A stretch of 64,000 nt of DNA from Naumannella cuiyingiana (GCF_013408305.1 NZ_JACBZS010000001.1:62001-126000); one strand, 5' to 3'. Positions 1 to 9,493 are shown, counted from the first letter of the stretch. The notes: generated by a model not told the origin, from the sequence alone. Numbers and translations: made by a program.

Positions 1-1
1 C

Positions 2-940
2 TCAGCGTGCAGTCCAGGCAGGTGTCCAGCCGTCGGAGTCGGTGGACGTCGTTCGGATCGCGGCGAGGTACGCGCGTAACTCGGCGAGCCCTGGCTGCGG
101 GTTGGCCTGCAGCCAGATGAGCGAGTGGGGGTAGATCGGGGTCGGGTCCCGTAACGGGATACGTCGGAGGTCGTAGCGGGCCGGCCAGAGGTAGCGGTCG
201 CGCTCACCGACCAGCGTCGCCAGATCGGCAGACTCGGCGAGCTGGTCCATGAGGGCTTCGTCGCCGAAGTGGGGGCCGAGGGCATCGATGGTCAGGTCGA
301 AAGCGGCAGCGAGGTCGCTGTAGAAGGTCGCCCACTCGGTTCCTTCGACAATGCCGGGAATCCAAATCCGGTGGCCGGCGAGCTGCGAGGGAGCCAGCTC
401 TCGTGCGTTCGCCAACGGATGGTGGGGGCCAAGCAGGACTTCGAGCCGGTGGTCGATGGCTCGCACAGTTGCAACCCCGTCGGGTAGTTGCGACGGGGGC
501 ACTGTGACGACGCGGAAGGAGGCATTGATGGTGCCGTCGTGGACCGCGGCGATCGCGGCTGTGAGGTCGCTGTCGATCAGGGTGACGATGTCGAGGTCTA
601 TCTCGGGATGAGCGCGGTGGAAGTCGTGCAGGATCACGGCCGGGGCGATCCGCCGGTTGGTCACGTCGACCCGCAACGCGCGTCTGCCGGGTTGCACTGA
701 CTCGGTTGCGCGCGCCGCGACGCGCAACAGCTCGCGTGCGTGCGGGAGGAACGCTTGCCCGTCGATGGTGAGCTGTGCACCGCGCGCGGTCCGGGTGAAC
801 AGGGCGACCCCGAGCTGGCGCTCCAACACGGCGATGCGCTTGGAGATCGCCTGCTGGGTGACGCCCAGGTCGATCGCCGCCTCCTGGAACTGGCCCAGGT
901 CGGCCGCGGTCGCGAACGTCCGTACGGCCTCCACATCCAT
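2..940 (-). CDS. LysR family transcriptional regulator
   Basis: Predicted DNA-binding regulator of 312 residues, the usual LysR length. Residues 1-60 form the N-terminal winged helix-turn-helix, with the recognisable run AAIDLGVTQQAISKRI followed by LERQLGVALF. The rest, from about residue 88, resembles the two-lobed effector-binding domain. The gene is complete: TGA lies at 2-4 and the ATG at 938-940 sits 5 nt downstream of a TAGGAT box, so the mRNA may be leaderless. It is divergent from the dnaE remnant, so the shared 158-bp gap may hold an operator. No target can be named, because the gene it might have controlled is broken and the other side lies outside the window. The family call is firm; the effector is unknown. 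Confidence 0.93.
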   Translation of the reverse strand: MDVEAVRTFATAADLGQFQEAAIDLGVTQQAISKRIAVLERQLGVALFTRTARGAQLTIDGQAFLPHARELLRVAARATESVQPGRRALRVDVTNRRIAPAVILHDFHRAHPEIDLDIVTLIDSDLTAAIAAVHDGTINASFRVVTVPPSQLPDGVATVRAIDHRLEVLLGPHHPLANARELAPSQLAGHRIWIPGIVEGTEWATFYSDLAAAFDLTIDALGPHFGDEALMDQLAESADLATLVGERDRYLWPARYDLRRIPLRDPTPIYPHSLIWLQANPQPGLAELRAYLAAIRTTSTDSDGWTPAWTAR

Positions 941-945
941 CCGCC

Positions 946-951
946 ATCCTA
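946..951 (-). promoter_or_regulatory. -10 box for the LysR gene, leaderless arrangement
   Basis: TAGGAT on the minus strand ends 5 nt before the ATG at 940. No Shine-Dalgarno sequence is visible. This spacing places transcription initiation at or next to the start codon. No good -35 hexamer is seen. Confidence 0.5.
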
Positions 952-956
952 CTTCA

Positions 957-971
957 ACAACCTCTAGTTGT
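957..971. promoter_or_regulatory. Inverted repeat in the lysR/dnaE-remnant divergent gap
   Basis: ACAAC-CTCTA-GTTGT is a perfect 5-bp inverted repeat with a 5-nt spacer, 16 nt upstream of the lysR start. GGTTGT-like motifs recur near 989 and 1043. LysR proteins commonly autoregulate from such sites, so this is a candidate operator; the arms are short and chance is possible. Confidence 0.35.
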
Positions 972-1098
972 GGCTCTCCGACGGTCTGGTTGTTTGTCGC
1001 CGCCTACGTCCGATTGATCGAATCTATGTAGTCAACAGTCGGTTGTGGATGGAGGTCGTGCAGGTGGGCGGAGCGTACGAGGCCGGAGTATCAGCGGG

Positions 1099-3425
1099 GT
1101 GGTCAGCGTGACTTCGAGGGACTCGTTCGTGCATCTGCACGTTCACAGTGAGTATTCGATGCTCGACGGGGCAGCACGCGTGAACCCGCTGATCGCTGCG
1201 GCCGTCGAGCAGGGCATGCCGGCGGTCGCGATGACCGATCACGGCAACGTGTTCGGCGCGTTTGAGTTCTGGCGGGCCGCGACCGATGCCGGGATCAAGC
1301 CGATCATCGGTACAGAGGCCTACCTGACACCAGGCACCGCGCGGCAGGACCGTACCCGGGTGCGGTGGGGTGAGGGCGGCAGTTCGGGTGATGATGTCTC
1401 TGGGTCGGGCGCGTACACGCACATGACGCTCTTGGCCGAGACCACCGCGGGGATGCACAACCTGTTCCGGCTGTCCTCGCTGGCCTCGATCGAGGGCTAC
1501 TACTTCAAACCGCGGATGGACCGCGACCTGCTTAGCCAGTACGGCTCGGGACTGATTGCGACCACCGGTTGCCCCTCCAGCGAGGTCCAGACTCGTCTTC
1601 GCCTCGGCCAGTACGACCAAGCCCGCCAGGCCGCCTCGGACTTCCGCGACATCTTCGGACCGGACAACTTCTTCTGCGAGGTCATGGACCACGGCCTGGG
1701 CATCGAACGCCGCGTCATGACCGATCTACTCCGGCTCGCCAAAGAGCTGACCCTGCCGTTGGTGGCAACCAACGATCTGCACTACGTCGCCGCCGAGGAC
1801 GCCACCAGCCACGCCGCGTTGTTGTGCGTGCAGTCCGGCAGCACCCTCGATGACCCGAAGCGGTTCAAATTCGATGCCGATGAGTTCTATCTAAAGTCGG
1901 CCGCGCAGATGCGGGAGCTGTTCCGCGACTACCCCGAAGCGTGCGACAACACGCTGCGCTGGGGTTTCCGTTCAGTACCGGGGAGAAGCTGACCAAGGCG
2001 ATGCCCCCGACCGTTTCGGGCAAGGACATCCCGCTGACCGGGATCCACGCCCCGAGCACCCGCGCTATGCCGAGGCCGCCGACATCCGCTCGCTGATCGC
2101 CTCCGACCCGCAGGCCAAGTCCGTCTACAACACCGCGGTCGGTCTGGAGAACCTCAAACGCCAGTGGGGCGTCCACGCCGCCGGAGTGATCATGTCCAGC
2201 GATCCACTCATCGACGTCATCCCGCTGATGAAGCGCGAGCAGGACGGCCAGATCGTCACCCAGTTCGACTACTCGACCTGTGAAAGCCCTCGGGCTGATC
2301 AAGATGGACTTCCTCGGGCTGCGCAACCTCACCATCCTCTCCGACGCGGTGGAGAACGTGCGCACCAACCGCGGCGAGGACGTCGTCCTTGAAGACCTCC
2401 CGCTCGACGACCCGGGCGTGTTCGAACTGATGCGCCGCGGCGACACTCTGGGCGTCATCCAGTTCGACGGTGACGCCATGCGCTCCCTGCTGCGCCTGGC
2501 CGAACCCGACCACTTCGAAGACATCACCGCCGTCGCCGCGCTCTACCGGCCAGGGCCTATGGGCGCGAACTCCCACATCAACTACGCCCTGCGTAAGACC
2601 GGCCAGCAGCAGATCACCCCGATCCACCCCGAACTCGCCGAACCCCTCGATGAGGTGCTGTCCAAGACCTACGGCCTGTTCGTCTACCAGGAACAGGTCA
2701 TGACCGCCGCCCAGGTGCTCGCCGGGTTCTCCCTCGGGTAAGCCGACCTACTGCGCCGTGCCATGGGGAAGAAGAAGGCCGAACTCGACAAACAGTTCGA
2801 GGCCTTCTCCGCCGGCATGCACAAGAACGGCTACGGCACCGAGGCGGTTCAGGCGATCTGGGACATCCTGCTGCCCTTCTCCGACTACGCCTTCAACAAG
2901 GCCCACTCGGCCCCCTACGGGCTGCTCAGCTATTTGGACCGCCTACCTCAAAGCGCACTACCGCCCCGAGTACATGGCAGCGCTGCTCACCAGTCCAAGG
3001 ACAAGATGGCCCTGTACCTGAATGAGACACGCCGCATGGGTATCAAGGTCCTCCCACCGGACGTCAACGAGTCCGTGCGCTACTTCGCCGCCGTCGGCGA
3101 CGACGTGCGCTTCGGCCTCGAAGTCATCCGTAACGTAGGGGCCCACGTCGTCGGCCACATCATCGACGCCCGCGAGAACAAGGGCCGATTCGAAGGCTTT
3201 CACGACTTCCTACGCAAAGTGCCCCCCGTCGTCCGCGAACTGCGCGACATCCTCACCCGCCACCCCGGCGACACCGAGACCCGCCTCAAGCTCACCAAGG
3301 AGACCAGTACCACCGTCTTCACCCTCCCGCCCTACCCCGTCACAGTCACCGGTGGCCTCCACGCCGAAGTCAAGGTCCTCCTCGGCCCGAACGGCGTGGA
3401 GTCATCTCCATCAGCGAATGAATGA
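1099..3425 (+). pseudogene. Remnant of DNA polymerase III alpha subunit (dnaE-like)
   Basis: An intact DnaE has about 1150-1200 residues; only scattered parts remain. From GTG 1099 (or 1108) to about 1957 the PHP domain reads well ([35 protein letters not shown]). At about 1957 the text jumps from the end of the PHP region to a segment normally some 180-200 residues later ([12 protein letters not shown]), removing the palm segment with the PDxDxD catalytic aspartates. A frameshift follows near 2060 and another near 2280 (before [16 protein letters not shown]). A TAA at 2739-2741 stands where a residue is expected between FSLG and ADLLRRAMGKKK, consistent with CAA to TAA. An extra T near 2934 shifts SYWTAYLK, with a compensating change near 2990. 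A last deletion near 3210 fuses the HhH region to the extreme C-terminal OB/tail region. The product cannot be a polymerase; a functional dnaE must lie elsewhere. Confidence 0.92.
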
Positions 3426-3633
3426 GCCTCGGGCTACACGCCACACTCCCGCCGCTCCGGCCGCCCGAACACCGGTCGGAGCACCCCCCTGCCCTAGAAT
3501 TGGTCCACTTCACAGGCACTTTTTGGTGCACTTCAACGCCCACAGCGCGTCGTGACGCCCGCGAAGCCGACACTCGCCGAGGTTCCGCCGCAGCCCTCAG
3601 CTCGGGCACCGGCGACCGGCTCAGGACACGATG
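3426..3633. other. Intergenic stretch after the dnaE remnant
   Basis: About 210 bp between the dnaE remnant and the hairpin next to tRNA-Pro. No convincing gene, RNA or promoter was found; short ORFs here have no recognisable domains. Confidence 0.5.
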
Positions 3634-3680
3634 AAGCCCTGGCGAGAATCATGTCGAAACATGCTTCCACCAGGGCTTTT
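3634..3680 (+). terminator. Nested hairpin ending in a T run
   Basis: AAGCCCTGG (3634-3642) pairs with CCAGGGCTT (3670-3678), and an inner hairpin CATGT-CGAA-ACATG fills 3650-3663. On the plus strand it ends in TTTTT, as an intrinsic terminator would. Read from the minus strand it lies just past the 3' end of tRNA-Pro and may also stop that transcript, though without a good T run. Confidence 0.65.
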
Positions 3681-3682
3681 TG

Positions 3683-3756
<74 letters not shown>

Positions 3757-3776
3757 CCGCGCCGATCCCGGCGCGG
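3757..3776 (-). promoter_or_regulatory. GC-rich hairpin abutting the tRNA-Pro 5' end
   Basis: CCGCGCCG-GGAT-CGGCGCGG on the minus strand is a perfect 8-bp stem with a 4-nt loop, directly adjacent to the first tRNA base and 11 bp after the stop of the upstream membrane-protein gene. It could end read-through from that gene or sit in the tRNA 5' leader removed by RNase P. Confidence 0.5.
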
Positions 3777-3787
3777 GTGGAAGGTTA

Positions 3788-4288
3788 TCAGTCGGACTCG
3801 TCCGGGTCATCTTCGTGGGGCTGCGCCGTCGACCGTCGGCGGGTCAGCCACAGGCCGATCGCCAGGCAGACGCCCCAGATCAGGAACAGCGGGTCCCACA
3901 GCGCAGCGTGCCCGATCATCGCGTCACGGTCGTAGCCGCCATCGGGCCGGATCGCGCCGCCGAGCACGAGCCAGGCGATCAGCATGTTCGCTCCCCCGTA
4001 GAGCACCAGCCCACCCGCGCCGATCCAGGCGATCGCGCGCACCGCCCGCCGCAGCCAGCTTGGCCCCCGGCGCTCGGTGAGCACCGGCGCCAGGGCGGCG
4101 ACCAGCTTGATCACCCCGATTGCCGCCAGGCCCCCGCCCACGACGAGCGGGCTCTCGGCGCGCGCGCGTACCGCCCACTGCCCGACCGTCGCCAAGAGCC
4201 AGGTCCCGCCGACCGCCCAGTACAGGCTGAACGCCGCGTGCAGACAACCCGCGGCGGCCGCCAGCCACAGCCAGCGCGTACCGACCAT
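3788..4288 (-). CDS. DUF3995-like integral membrane protein
   Basis: A 166-residue hydrophobic protein with four predicted membrane segments. The first carries the family-like pattern H-A-x3-S-x-YWA-x-GG (HAAFSLYWAVGGTWLL), typical of DUF3995 proteins, whose function is unknown. The C-terminus is acidic (PHEDDPDESD) and probably cytoplasmic. The ATG at 4286-4288 is chosen because GGAGGT lies 3 nt upstream on the minus strand; a longer ORF starting at 4342 would run into the promoter of the divergent gene. Its stop overlaps the TAACCT box proposed for tRNA-Pro. Membrane location is secure; the role is unknown. Confidence 0.72.
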   Translation of the reverse strand: MVGTRWLWLAAAAGCLHAAFSLYWAVGGTWLLATVGQWAVRARAESPLVVGGGLAAIGVIKLVAALAPVLTERRGPSWLRRAVRAIAWIGAGGLVLYGGANMLIAWLVLGGAIRPDGGYDRDAMIGHAALWDPLFLIWGVCLAIGLWLTRRRSTAQPHEDDPDESD

Positions 4289-4351
4289 CCGACCTCCGGG
4301 CGCCCTCACGCAACCATCCTCTCGCGACCAGCCACGCGTCACGGTCCGGGT

Positions 4352-4357
4352 TAGGGT
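4352..4357 (+). promoter_or_regulatory. -10 box (TAGGGT) for the DUF2231-like gene
   Basis: TAGGGT is followed by GACCC and then ATG at 4363, again the TANNNT-N5-ATG arrangement. The same bases (AGGGTGA) could act as a Shine-Dalgarno sequence, so leaderless and leadered readings are both possible. Confidence 0.4.
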
Positions 4358-4362
4358 GACCC

Positions 4363-4800
4363 ATGTCGATCCTCGGCCTCCCGCTGCACCCGTTGATCAT
4401 CCACGCCGTCGTGATCTTGGTCCCGCTCGTCGCGATCGGGGCCATCGTGACCGTCTTCTGGCCCGCCGCCCGGCGCCGGTACGGCAGCCTGATCGCCGTC
4501 TTCGCGATCATCGCGCTGGTCGCCACGCTGACCGCCCGCCAGTCCGGCAAGGACCTCTACGAATCAATCCCGCGCCCGACGCCGGCGATGACCACCCACA
4601 TGGGGTTCGGCAGCCCCGTGCTGTGGTGGGTGATCGCGCTGGTGGTCGGCTACCTGATCACGCTGTGGGCCACCGGAACCGACGACCGGCCCCGCGCCCT
4701 GCGCTGGATCGGAACGATCATCACGGTCGTCGGCGGCCTCGGCGCGCTGGTGCTGACCATCCTCGCCGGACACTCCGGCGCAACCGCCGTCTGGGGCTAG
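4363..4800 (+). CDS. DUF2231-like membrane protein
   Basis: A 145-residue protein with four predicted transmembrane helices. It opens with [17 protein letters not shown], close to the H-P-hydrophobic-H pattern that starts DUF2231 domains, a family of small membrane proteins of unknown function in which histidines may bind a metal or heme. A later hydrophobic pair of helices ends in a short [12 protein letters not shown] tail with another His-Ser-Gly, also seen in this family. The gene is divergent from the DUF3995-like gene and convergent with der; the two stop codons interlock in the bases CTAG at 4797-4800. Family call moderate, function unknown. Confidence 0.72.
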   Translation: MSILGLPLHPLIIHAVVILVPLVAIGAIVTVFWPAARRRYGSLIAVFAIIALVATLTARQSGKDLYESIPRPTPAMTTHMGFGSPVLWWVIALVVGYLITLWATGTDDRPRALRWIGTIITVVGGLGALVLTILAGHSGATAVWG

Positions 4801-6152
4801 CGGTTCTTGCGCTTCTCCCTGGCCCGCACCTGCAGGTGGATCGGCGTACCCGGGAATCCGAACTCCTCGCGCAGCCGCCGCTCGACGTAGCGCAGGTACT
4901 GCGGATCAAGATCACCGGTGGTGAACAGGATGAAGGTCGGCGGCCCGGCCTGGGCCTGGGTGCCGAACAGGATCCGCGGCTGCTTGCCGCCCCGCACCGG
5001 GTGCGGATGGGCAGCGACCAGCCGGCCGAGGAATGCGTTCAGCTTGCCGGTGGAGATCCGCTGCTCCCAGCCCGAGTAGGCCTCCTCGATCGCCTTGCCG
5101 AGCCGGTCCACGTGCCGTCCGGACAGCGCCGACAGATTGACCCGGGGCGCCCACCAGTAGGTCTGCAGATCCTTCTCGACCTCGCGCGCCAGGTAGTAGC
5201 GCCGCTCGTCGTCGGTCAGGTCCCACTTGTTGAAGACCAGCACCAGTCCCTTGCCGGCCTCGACGACGCTGGTCAGGATCCGCAGGTCCTGGTCGCTCAC
5301 TGTTTCGGCCGCATCGATCACCATCACGCAGATCTCGGCTCGCTCGATTGCGCCCTGGGTGCGCAGGCTCGCGTAGTACTCGTGCCCCGACGCCTCCTTC
5401 ACCCGCCGCCGGATCCCGGCGGTGTCCACGAACTGATAGGTACGCCCGTCCAGCTCGACCAGCTCGTCCACCGGGTCCACGGTGGTGCCGGAGGCGTTGT
5501 CGACCACCGACCGCTCGGCGCCCGCCAGCTTGTTCAGCAGCGAGGACTTACCCACATTCGGCTTGCCGACGATGGCGACGCGCAGCGGCCCGCGTACCTC
5601 CTCGAAGCTCTCCGGCGGCGCCGGCGGCAGCGCCTCCAGCACGGCATCCAGCAGATCGCCGCTGCCCCGGCCGTGCAGGGCAGAGACCGCATACGGCTCC
5701 CCCAGGCCGAGATTCCACATCGCCGCCGCCTCGGCCTCGGCGCGCGGGTCGTCGACCTTGTTCGCGGCCAGCACCACGGGCTTCTTCGACCGCCGCAGCA
5801 CGCGCACGACGGCCTCGTCCTCGTCCAGCGTGCCGACCGTCGCGTCCACGACGAACAGCACCGCATCGGCCGCGCCGATCGCCAGCTCGGCCTGCTCCGC
5901 GATCCGCGCGGCCATCCCGTCGGCGTCGGAGGCCCAGCCGCCGGTGTCGACGACCACGAACTCGCGCCCGTTCCAGACGGCGTCATAGCTCACCCGGTCC
6001 CGGGTCACCCCCGGCGTGTCCTGCACCACCGCCTCCCGGCGGCCGAGGATCCGGTTCACCAACGTGGACTTGCCCACATTCGGTCGGCCGACCACCGCCA
6101 GCACCGGCCTGCTGGCCGGGACCGCGGGTGCGGCGGGTTCCGGTTCCGTCAT
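4797..6152 (-). CDS. der: Ribosome biogenesis GTPase Der (EngA)
   Basis: Essential double-GTPase that acts in 50S subunit assembly. Two G domains in tandem are readable: the first has [12 protein letters not shown] (P-loop), DTPGVT, DTGGW and NKVD; the second has [20 protein letters not shown] and NKWDL. A KH-like domain fills the last 110 or so residues and ends in the basic tail RAREKRKNR. The length, 451 residues, is normal. The ATG at 6152 precedes a short Ala/Pro-rich extension. In many actinomycetes der follows cmk directly or is fused to it; here a 2.4-kb glycosidase gene lies between them on the same strand, 110 bp upstream. Transcription could still be shared. Confidence 0.97.
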   Translation of the reverse strand: MTEPEPAAPAVPASRPVLAVVGRPNVGKSTLVNRILGRREAVVQDTPGVTRDRVSYDAVWNGREFVVVDTGGWASDADGMAARIAEQAELAIGAADAVLFVVDATVGTLDEDEAVVRVLRRSKKPVVLAANKVDDPRAEAEAAAMWNLGLGEPYAVSALHGRGSGDLLDAVLEALPPAPPESFEEVRGPLRVAIVGKPNVGKSSLLNKLAGAERSVVDNASGTTVDPVDELVELDGRTYQFVDTAGIRRRVKEASGHEYYASLRTQGAIERAEICVMVIDAAETVSDQDLRILTSVVEAGKGLVLVFNKWDLTDDERRYYLAREVEKDLQTYWWAPRVNLSALSGRHVDRLGKAIEEAYSGWEQRISTGKLNAFLGRLVAAHPHPVRGGKQPRILFGTQAQAGPPTFILFTTGDLDPQYLRYVERRLREEFGFPGTPIHLQVRAREKRKNR

Positions 6153-6262
6153 CGCATGTCCTCCGGCCGTCAGTGATCAGCGTCCCCGCAGCTCGACGCC
6201 GCGGAGGCCGCCACACCCTACCCCCTCCCGCCGTCCGCCGGCCTGCGGAACGCGGGCGCAGG

Positions 6263-8662
6263 TCAGGAGGCCGCCCGCCCGAGGACCTCGACCTCGGCAA
6301 GATCGAGTTCGCGGGCATCGTCGCCGGGGAACCAGATCCGCACGTAGCGGGCGCGGGCGTCCCACGGCAGCGTCGTCGGCACCCCCGCGACATCGTCGCG
6401 GCGCACCTTGGTCACCGCCGGGTCCGCCAGTGCGGCGTCCAGCGAATCCGGGAACGGTCGCTCCGAGGTCAGCACCCAGTAGTCGGCCAGTCGTGCGGTG
6501 CAGCAGTCCGTCCGGTTGTAGACCGCGACCGATTCCACGTCGAACGCCCCGCCGAGGTCGACCTGCCACCACGGCTGCGCCTCGCGGCCCGAGCTCGCGA
6601 AGAGGTTGCCCGTGTTGCCGTCCACGGCGCGCTCCGGGCCGAAGCCGTCGCCCCACTGCGAGATCGCGGTCGCCTGCTTGCCCCGGCTGGCGTTCACCAG
6701 CGGCTCCAGCCCCATCGACCGGTCGTGCAGCGCGGCGACGTCGGCGATGAACACGTCCAGCACCCCATCGCCGATCTTGACCGGGCCCTCGATCCGGGTC
6801 TTCCCCGGCTCGGAACGGACCGCCGCTGCCTCGGCGGCCGCGCGATCCATCTCGGCCCGCGCCCGCTCGGCGGCGTCGGCGTCGCCAGTGTCGAGCGCGC
6901 CGAGCAGGCGGTACGCCGCCCGCAGCGACTCGCCCCACAACGTCGTCGCAGTGAGGTTCCGGTCGGCGTCGGCGACGAAGCCCGCCTCCGTGCCGGCGCG
7001 AATCAGGGCGGGCGCCTCCTCGATCCCGGTCACCACCGGATCGAGCTCGGCCAACGCGCCAGGCGGATCGGCGTCCCAGCGGTCCCAGAACCGGGCCAGC
7101 TCGGCCGCGAGCCGCGGCGCCTGCGGCAACCAGTTCTCGCCATTGAAGCGGGGTGCGGCATGGTTGAGATCGACGAACGTCTCCAGCGCCGCCGCCACCT
7201 CGGGGTCCCCGTCGGCGAGGAACCGCGCCGCCTGCGCTCCGGAGACCTTCGGGTCGTAGGCCCGGTCGTTCCAGGCGAAGTCGGCCATGGTGAAGATCAC
7301 CGGCTTGCTCGCGTAGGCCTGGTTCATCGGGTTCGACACGATGCCCTGGGTGGTGTCGGACAACCCCGGCTCACGGTGGTCGTAGGGGCCGAGCAGCAAT
7401 CGCCCGGCCGTCTGGGCGAAGTCGTTGACCGGGTAGTTGTCCCAGACGAACACCTCGCGACCGAAGAGCTCGCGGATCCGTTCGGTCTGCTCCACCGTGA
7501 TGCTCGACGGGACGACATCGGTACCGGTCCACATCACCACGACCGCCGGATCGAGGTACTCGCGCCAGGCCGCCTTGTAGGGCGTCTCGGTCAGGTCGCC
7601 GTACTGGGTGGGGACCGTCTGCAGCGGGTACACATCGCCCTTGGTCGCCACGAACTCACGTTGCACGAAGCTCAACAGCTCCGCCTGCGCCCGCCCGACC
7701 GTGCCCTGATTCGCCGCGCCGTAGCGTTCGGTGTCGGCGGCGCACCGAAACTGCAGGGCGATGTCGTCCAGCGGGATGGAGAAGGCGCGGACCCCGGCCG
7801 CATACATCGCCTCGAACTTGGCCAGCAGCGCGGCGCGGTCGGACTCGCCGCTAAAGCAGATGGTGTTGCCCGGGGAGAGGGCGAAGGTGAACCGGACGTG
7901 GTTGGCCGCCGCCTGCTCGACGAGCTCGCGCAGCTCGGCCAGCTTCTCGGCCGGGTACGGGTCGCGCCACCGCTCGCGGTGGTAGGGATCATCCTTCGGG
8001 GCGTAGATGTAGGTGTTCGCCTTGATCTGCCCGTAGAAGGCGAGCTGGTCCAGCCGCTCGGCCTGGCTCCACGGCTTGCCGTAGAACCCTTCGATGGTGC
8101 CGCGCAGCGCCATCGCCGGCGCGTCGCGTACCTCCACCCCGGCCACCCGCCAGCCGCTGCCGCGCGGCGTGAGCACCTGGCGCAGCGTCTGCACCGCATA
8201 GAACTGCCCGGCCCCGTCGGCGCCCGCCAGCGCGACCCGGCCGACGGAACCGCCGCCGCGGGTCACCCGCAGCGCATAGCCCTCCTCGTCCGAGACGGGC
8301 GCCGTGTCGCCCAGCGCGTCGCGCACGTCGGCGCGCTCCGGGCCGCCGAGGTGGAAGGTCAGCACACCCCGCGGCACCGCACCCTCGACCACCTGCGGGC
8401 GGGCGCCGCGCTCGCGCAACACCCCGAGCAGCAGGTCACGCGCCGCGGGATCGGTGTCGGTGCCGACGACCACGGCAACGCGACCCGCCAACGGGAGGTC
8501 GGGCCCGGCGGCTCGGACCTCCCGCGGGGTCGGGGAGATCACCGGTACGCGGCCCGGCGGTGCGGCGGCCGCGGGCGGGGCGAGGGTGAGGGCGGTGCCG
8601 AGGGCGAGCACCGAGCCGGCGAGGACGGCGACCAGGCGCCGGAGGCGGGGGGCGGGAATCAT
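6263..8662 (-). CDS. Secreted GH84 beta-N-acetylglucosaminidase
   Basis: A 799-residue exported glycosidase predicted to release terminal GlcNAc from glycans. Residues 1-33 form a signal peptide (basic RLRR, hydrophobic core, APPAAAA). An N-terminal GH20b-like domain follows, then the GH84 barrel from about residue 180, starting LRGTIEGFYGKPW. The catalytic pair is Asp299-Asp300 in SIPLDDIALQ, the substrate-assisted aspartates of this family. A helical post-catalytic region and a C-terminal F5/8-type (CBM32-like) domain with VDGNTGNLFASS and WWQVDLGG complete it. The ATG at 8662 is chosen because the signal peptide begins there and AAAGGG lies upstream. Possible substrates are chitin fragments, mucin or host O-GlcNAc-type glycans; the sequence does not decide. 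It is inserted between cmk and der. Confidence 0.92.
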   Translation of the reverse strand: MIPAPRLRRLVAVLAGSVLALGTALTLAPPAAAAPPGRVPVISPTPREVRAAGPDLPLAGRVAVVVGTDTDPAARDLLLGVLRERGARPQVVEGAVPRGVLTFHLGGPERADVRDALGDTAPVSDEEGYALRVTRGGGSVGRVALAGADGAGQFYAVQTLRQVLTPRGSGWRVAGVEVRDAPAMALRGTIEGFYGKPWSQAERLDQLAFYGQIKANTYIYAPKDDPYHRERWRDPYPAEKLAELRELVEQAAANHVRFTFALSPGNTICFSGESDRAALLAKFEAMYAAGVRAFSIPLDDIALQFRCAADTERYGAANQGTVGRAQAELLSFVQREFVATKGDVYPLQTVPTQYGDLTETPYKAAWREYLDPAVVVMWTGTDVVPSSITVEQTERIRELFGREVFVWDNYPVNDFAQTAGRLLLGPYDHREPGLSDTTQGIVSNPMNQAYASKPVIFTMADFAWNDRAYDPKVSGAQAARFLADGDPEVAAALETFVDLNHAAPRFNGENWLPQAPRLAAELARFWDRWDADPPGALAELDPVVTGIEEAPALIRAGTEAGFVADADRNLTATTLWGESLRAAYRLLGALDTGDADAAERARAEMDRAAAEAAAVRSEPGKTRIEGPVKIGDGVLDVFIADVAALHDRSMGLEPLVNASRGKQATAISQWGDGFGPERAVDGNTGNLFASSGREAQPWWQVDLGGAFDVESVAVYNRTDCCTARLADYWVLTSERPFPDSLDAALADPAVTKVRRDDVAGVPTTLPWDARARYVRIWFPGDDARELDLAEVEVLGRAAS

Positions 8663-8720
8663 CGTTGACCCTTTCGCGAGACTGTCGCTGCGCGACAAGC
8701 TACACGATTGATCGGATGTC

Positions 8721-9440
8721 TCAGGGCCGACCGGGGCGCGAGGGCCGAATCTCCGTCCCGGTCCCGGCGTCGGCCAGTGCAAGGATCCGATCGATCACGC
8801 CGGCCAGATCCAGCGCGGTCGAGTCGATCACGGTGACGCCGTCGGCGGCGGTGGTGAAGTTCGCCACCGTCGAGTCGTCGGCGTCTCGGCGTACCACCTG
8901 GTCGGTGACGTCGGCGGCGCTGACCCGCTGACCGAGCTCGGTGTGCCGGCGCCGCACCCGCGCATCGGCATCGGCGACCAACAGCACCCGGACATCCGCA
9001 TCCGGCGCGACCACGGTGGTGATGTCGCGACCCTCCGCGACGATCCCGCGCTCGGCGCCGGCGATGATCGCCCGCTGCCGGGCGATCAGATCCTCGCGGA
9101 CGGCGAGATTGGTGGCCACTCGCGACACGGCGGCCGAGATCCGCGGCTCCCGGATCGCCGCCGTCACGTCGATGTCGGCGATCGCGATCGCGAAGGCATC
9201 GGGATCGGTGACGATGTCAAGACGGGCAGCACGCACCAGCCGGGCCGTCGCCTCGGTGTCGGCGAGATCCACGCCGCGGTCGAGGGCGAGCCAGGCGCCC
9301 GCTCGATACATCGCACCGGTATCCAGGAAGGCGAGACCGAGCCGGCGGGCCACCCCGCGGGCCGCGCTGGACTTGCCAGAACCCGACGGCCCGTCGATCG
9401 CCACGACGAGGCGGATCGTCGCTTCCTGTCCTGTGCCCAC
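8721..9440 (-). CDS. cmk: Cytidylate kinase
   Basis: Phosphorylates CMP and dCMP for RNA and DNA precursor synthesis. The 239-residue protein starts with VVAIDGPSGSGKSSAARGVA, the P-loop, and has the FLDTGAMYRA motif, EGRDITTVVAPDAD and the RR-D-DST lid/CMP-binding region expected of bacterial Cmk. The GTG at 9438-9440 is preferred: GGAGGAGGG lies 7 nt upstream. A much longer ORF in the same frame continues upstream but is only read-through of high-GC intergenic DNA. A perfect palindrome abuts the Shine-Dalgarno sequence. The downstream partner is now the GH84 gene, 58 bp away, rather than der. Confidence 0.96.
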   Translation of the reverse strand: MGTGQEATIRLVVAIDGPSGSGKSSAARGVARRLGLAFLDTGAMYRAGAWLALDRGVDLADTEATARLVRAARLDIVTDPDAFAIAIADIDVTAAIREPRISAAVSRVATNLAVREDLIARQRAIIAGAERGIVAEGRDITTVVAPDADVRVLLVADADARVRRRHTELGQRVSAADVTDQVVRRDADDSTVANFTTAADGVTVIDSTALDLAGVIDRILALADAGTGTEIRPSRPGRP

Positions 9441-9456
9441 GCGGCTTCCCTCCTCC

Positions 9457-9473
9457 GGCCCGATGATCGGGCC
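9457..9473. promoter_or_regulatory. Palindrome next to the cmk ribosome binding site
   Basis: GGCCCGAT-G-ATCGGGCC is a perfect 8-bp inverted repeat with a single central base, immediately upstream of the cmk Shine-Dalgarno sequence. It may be an operator or form an mRNA hairpin. Confidence 0.55.
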
Positions 9474-9493
9474 AAGCTTGCCGACACCCGGAC

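Noticed and set aside
1099-3425. The dnaE-like segments as separate small functional genes
   Set aside because: They are collinear fragments of one protein separated by frameshifts, a stop and deletions, with no ribosome binding sites of their own.
5348-8668. 1106-residue plus-strand frame over der and the glycosidase
   Set aside because: Arg/Pro-rich antisense frame of two well-supported minus-strand genes; no homology, no RBS.
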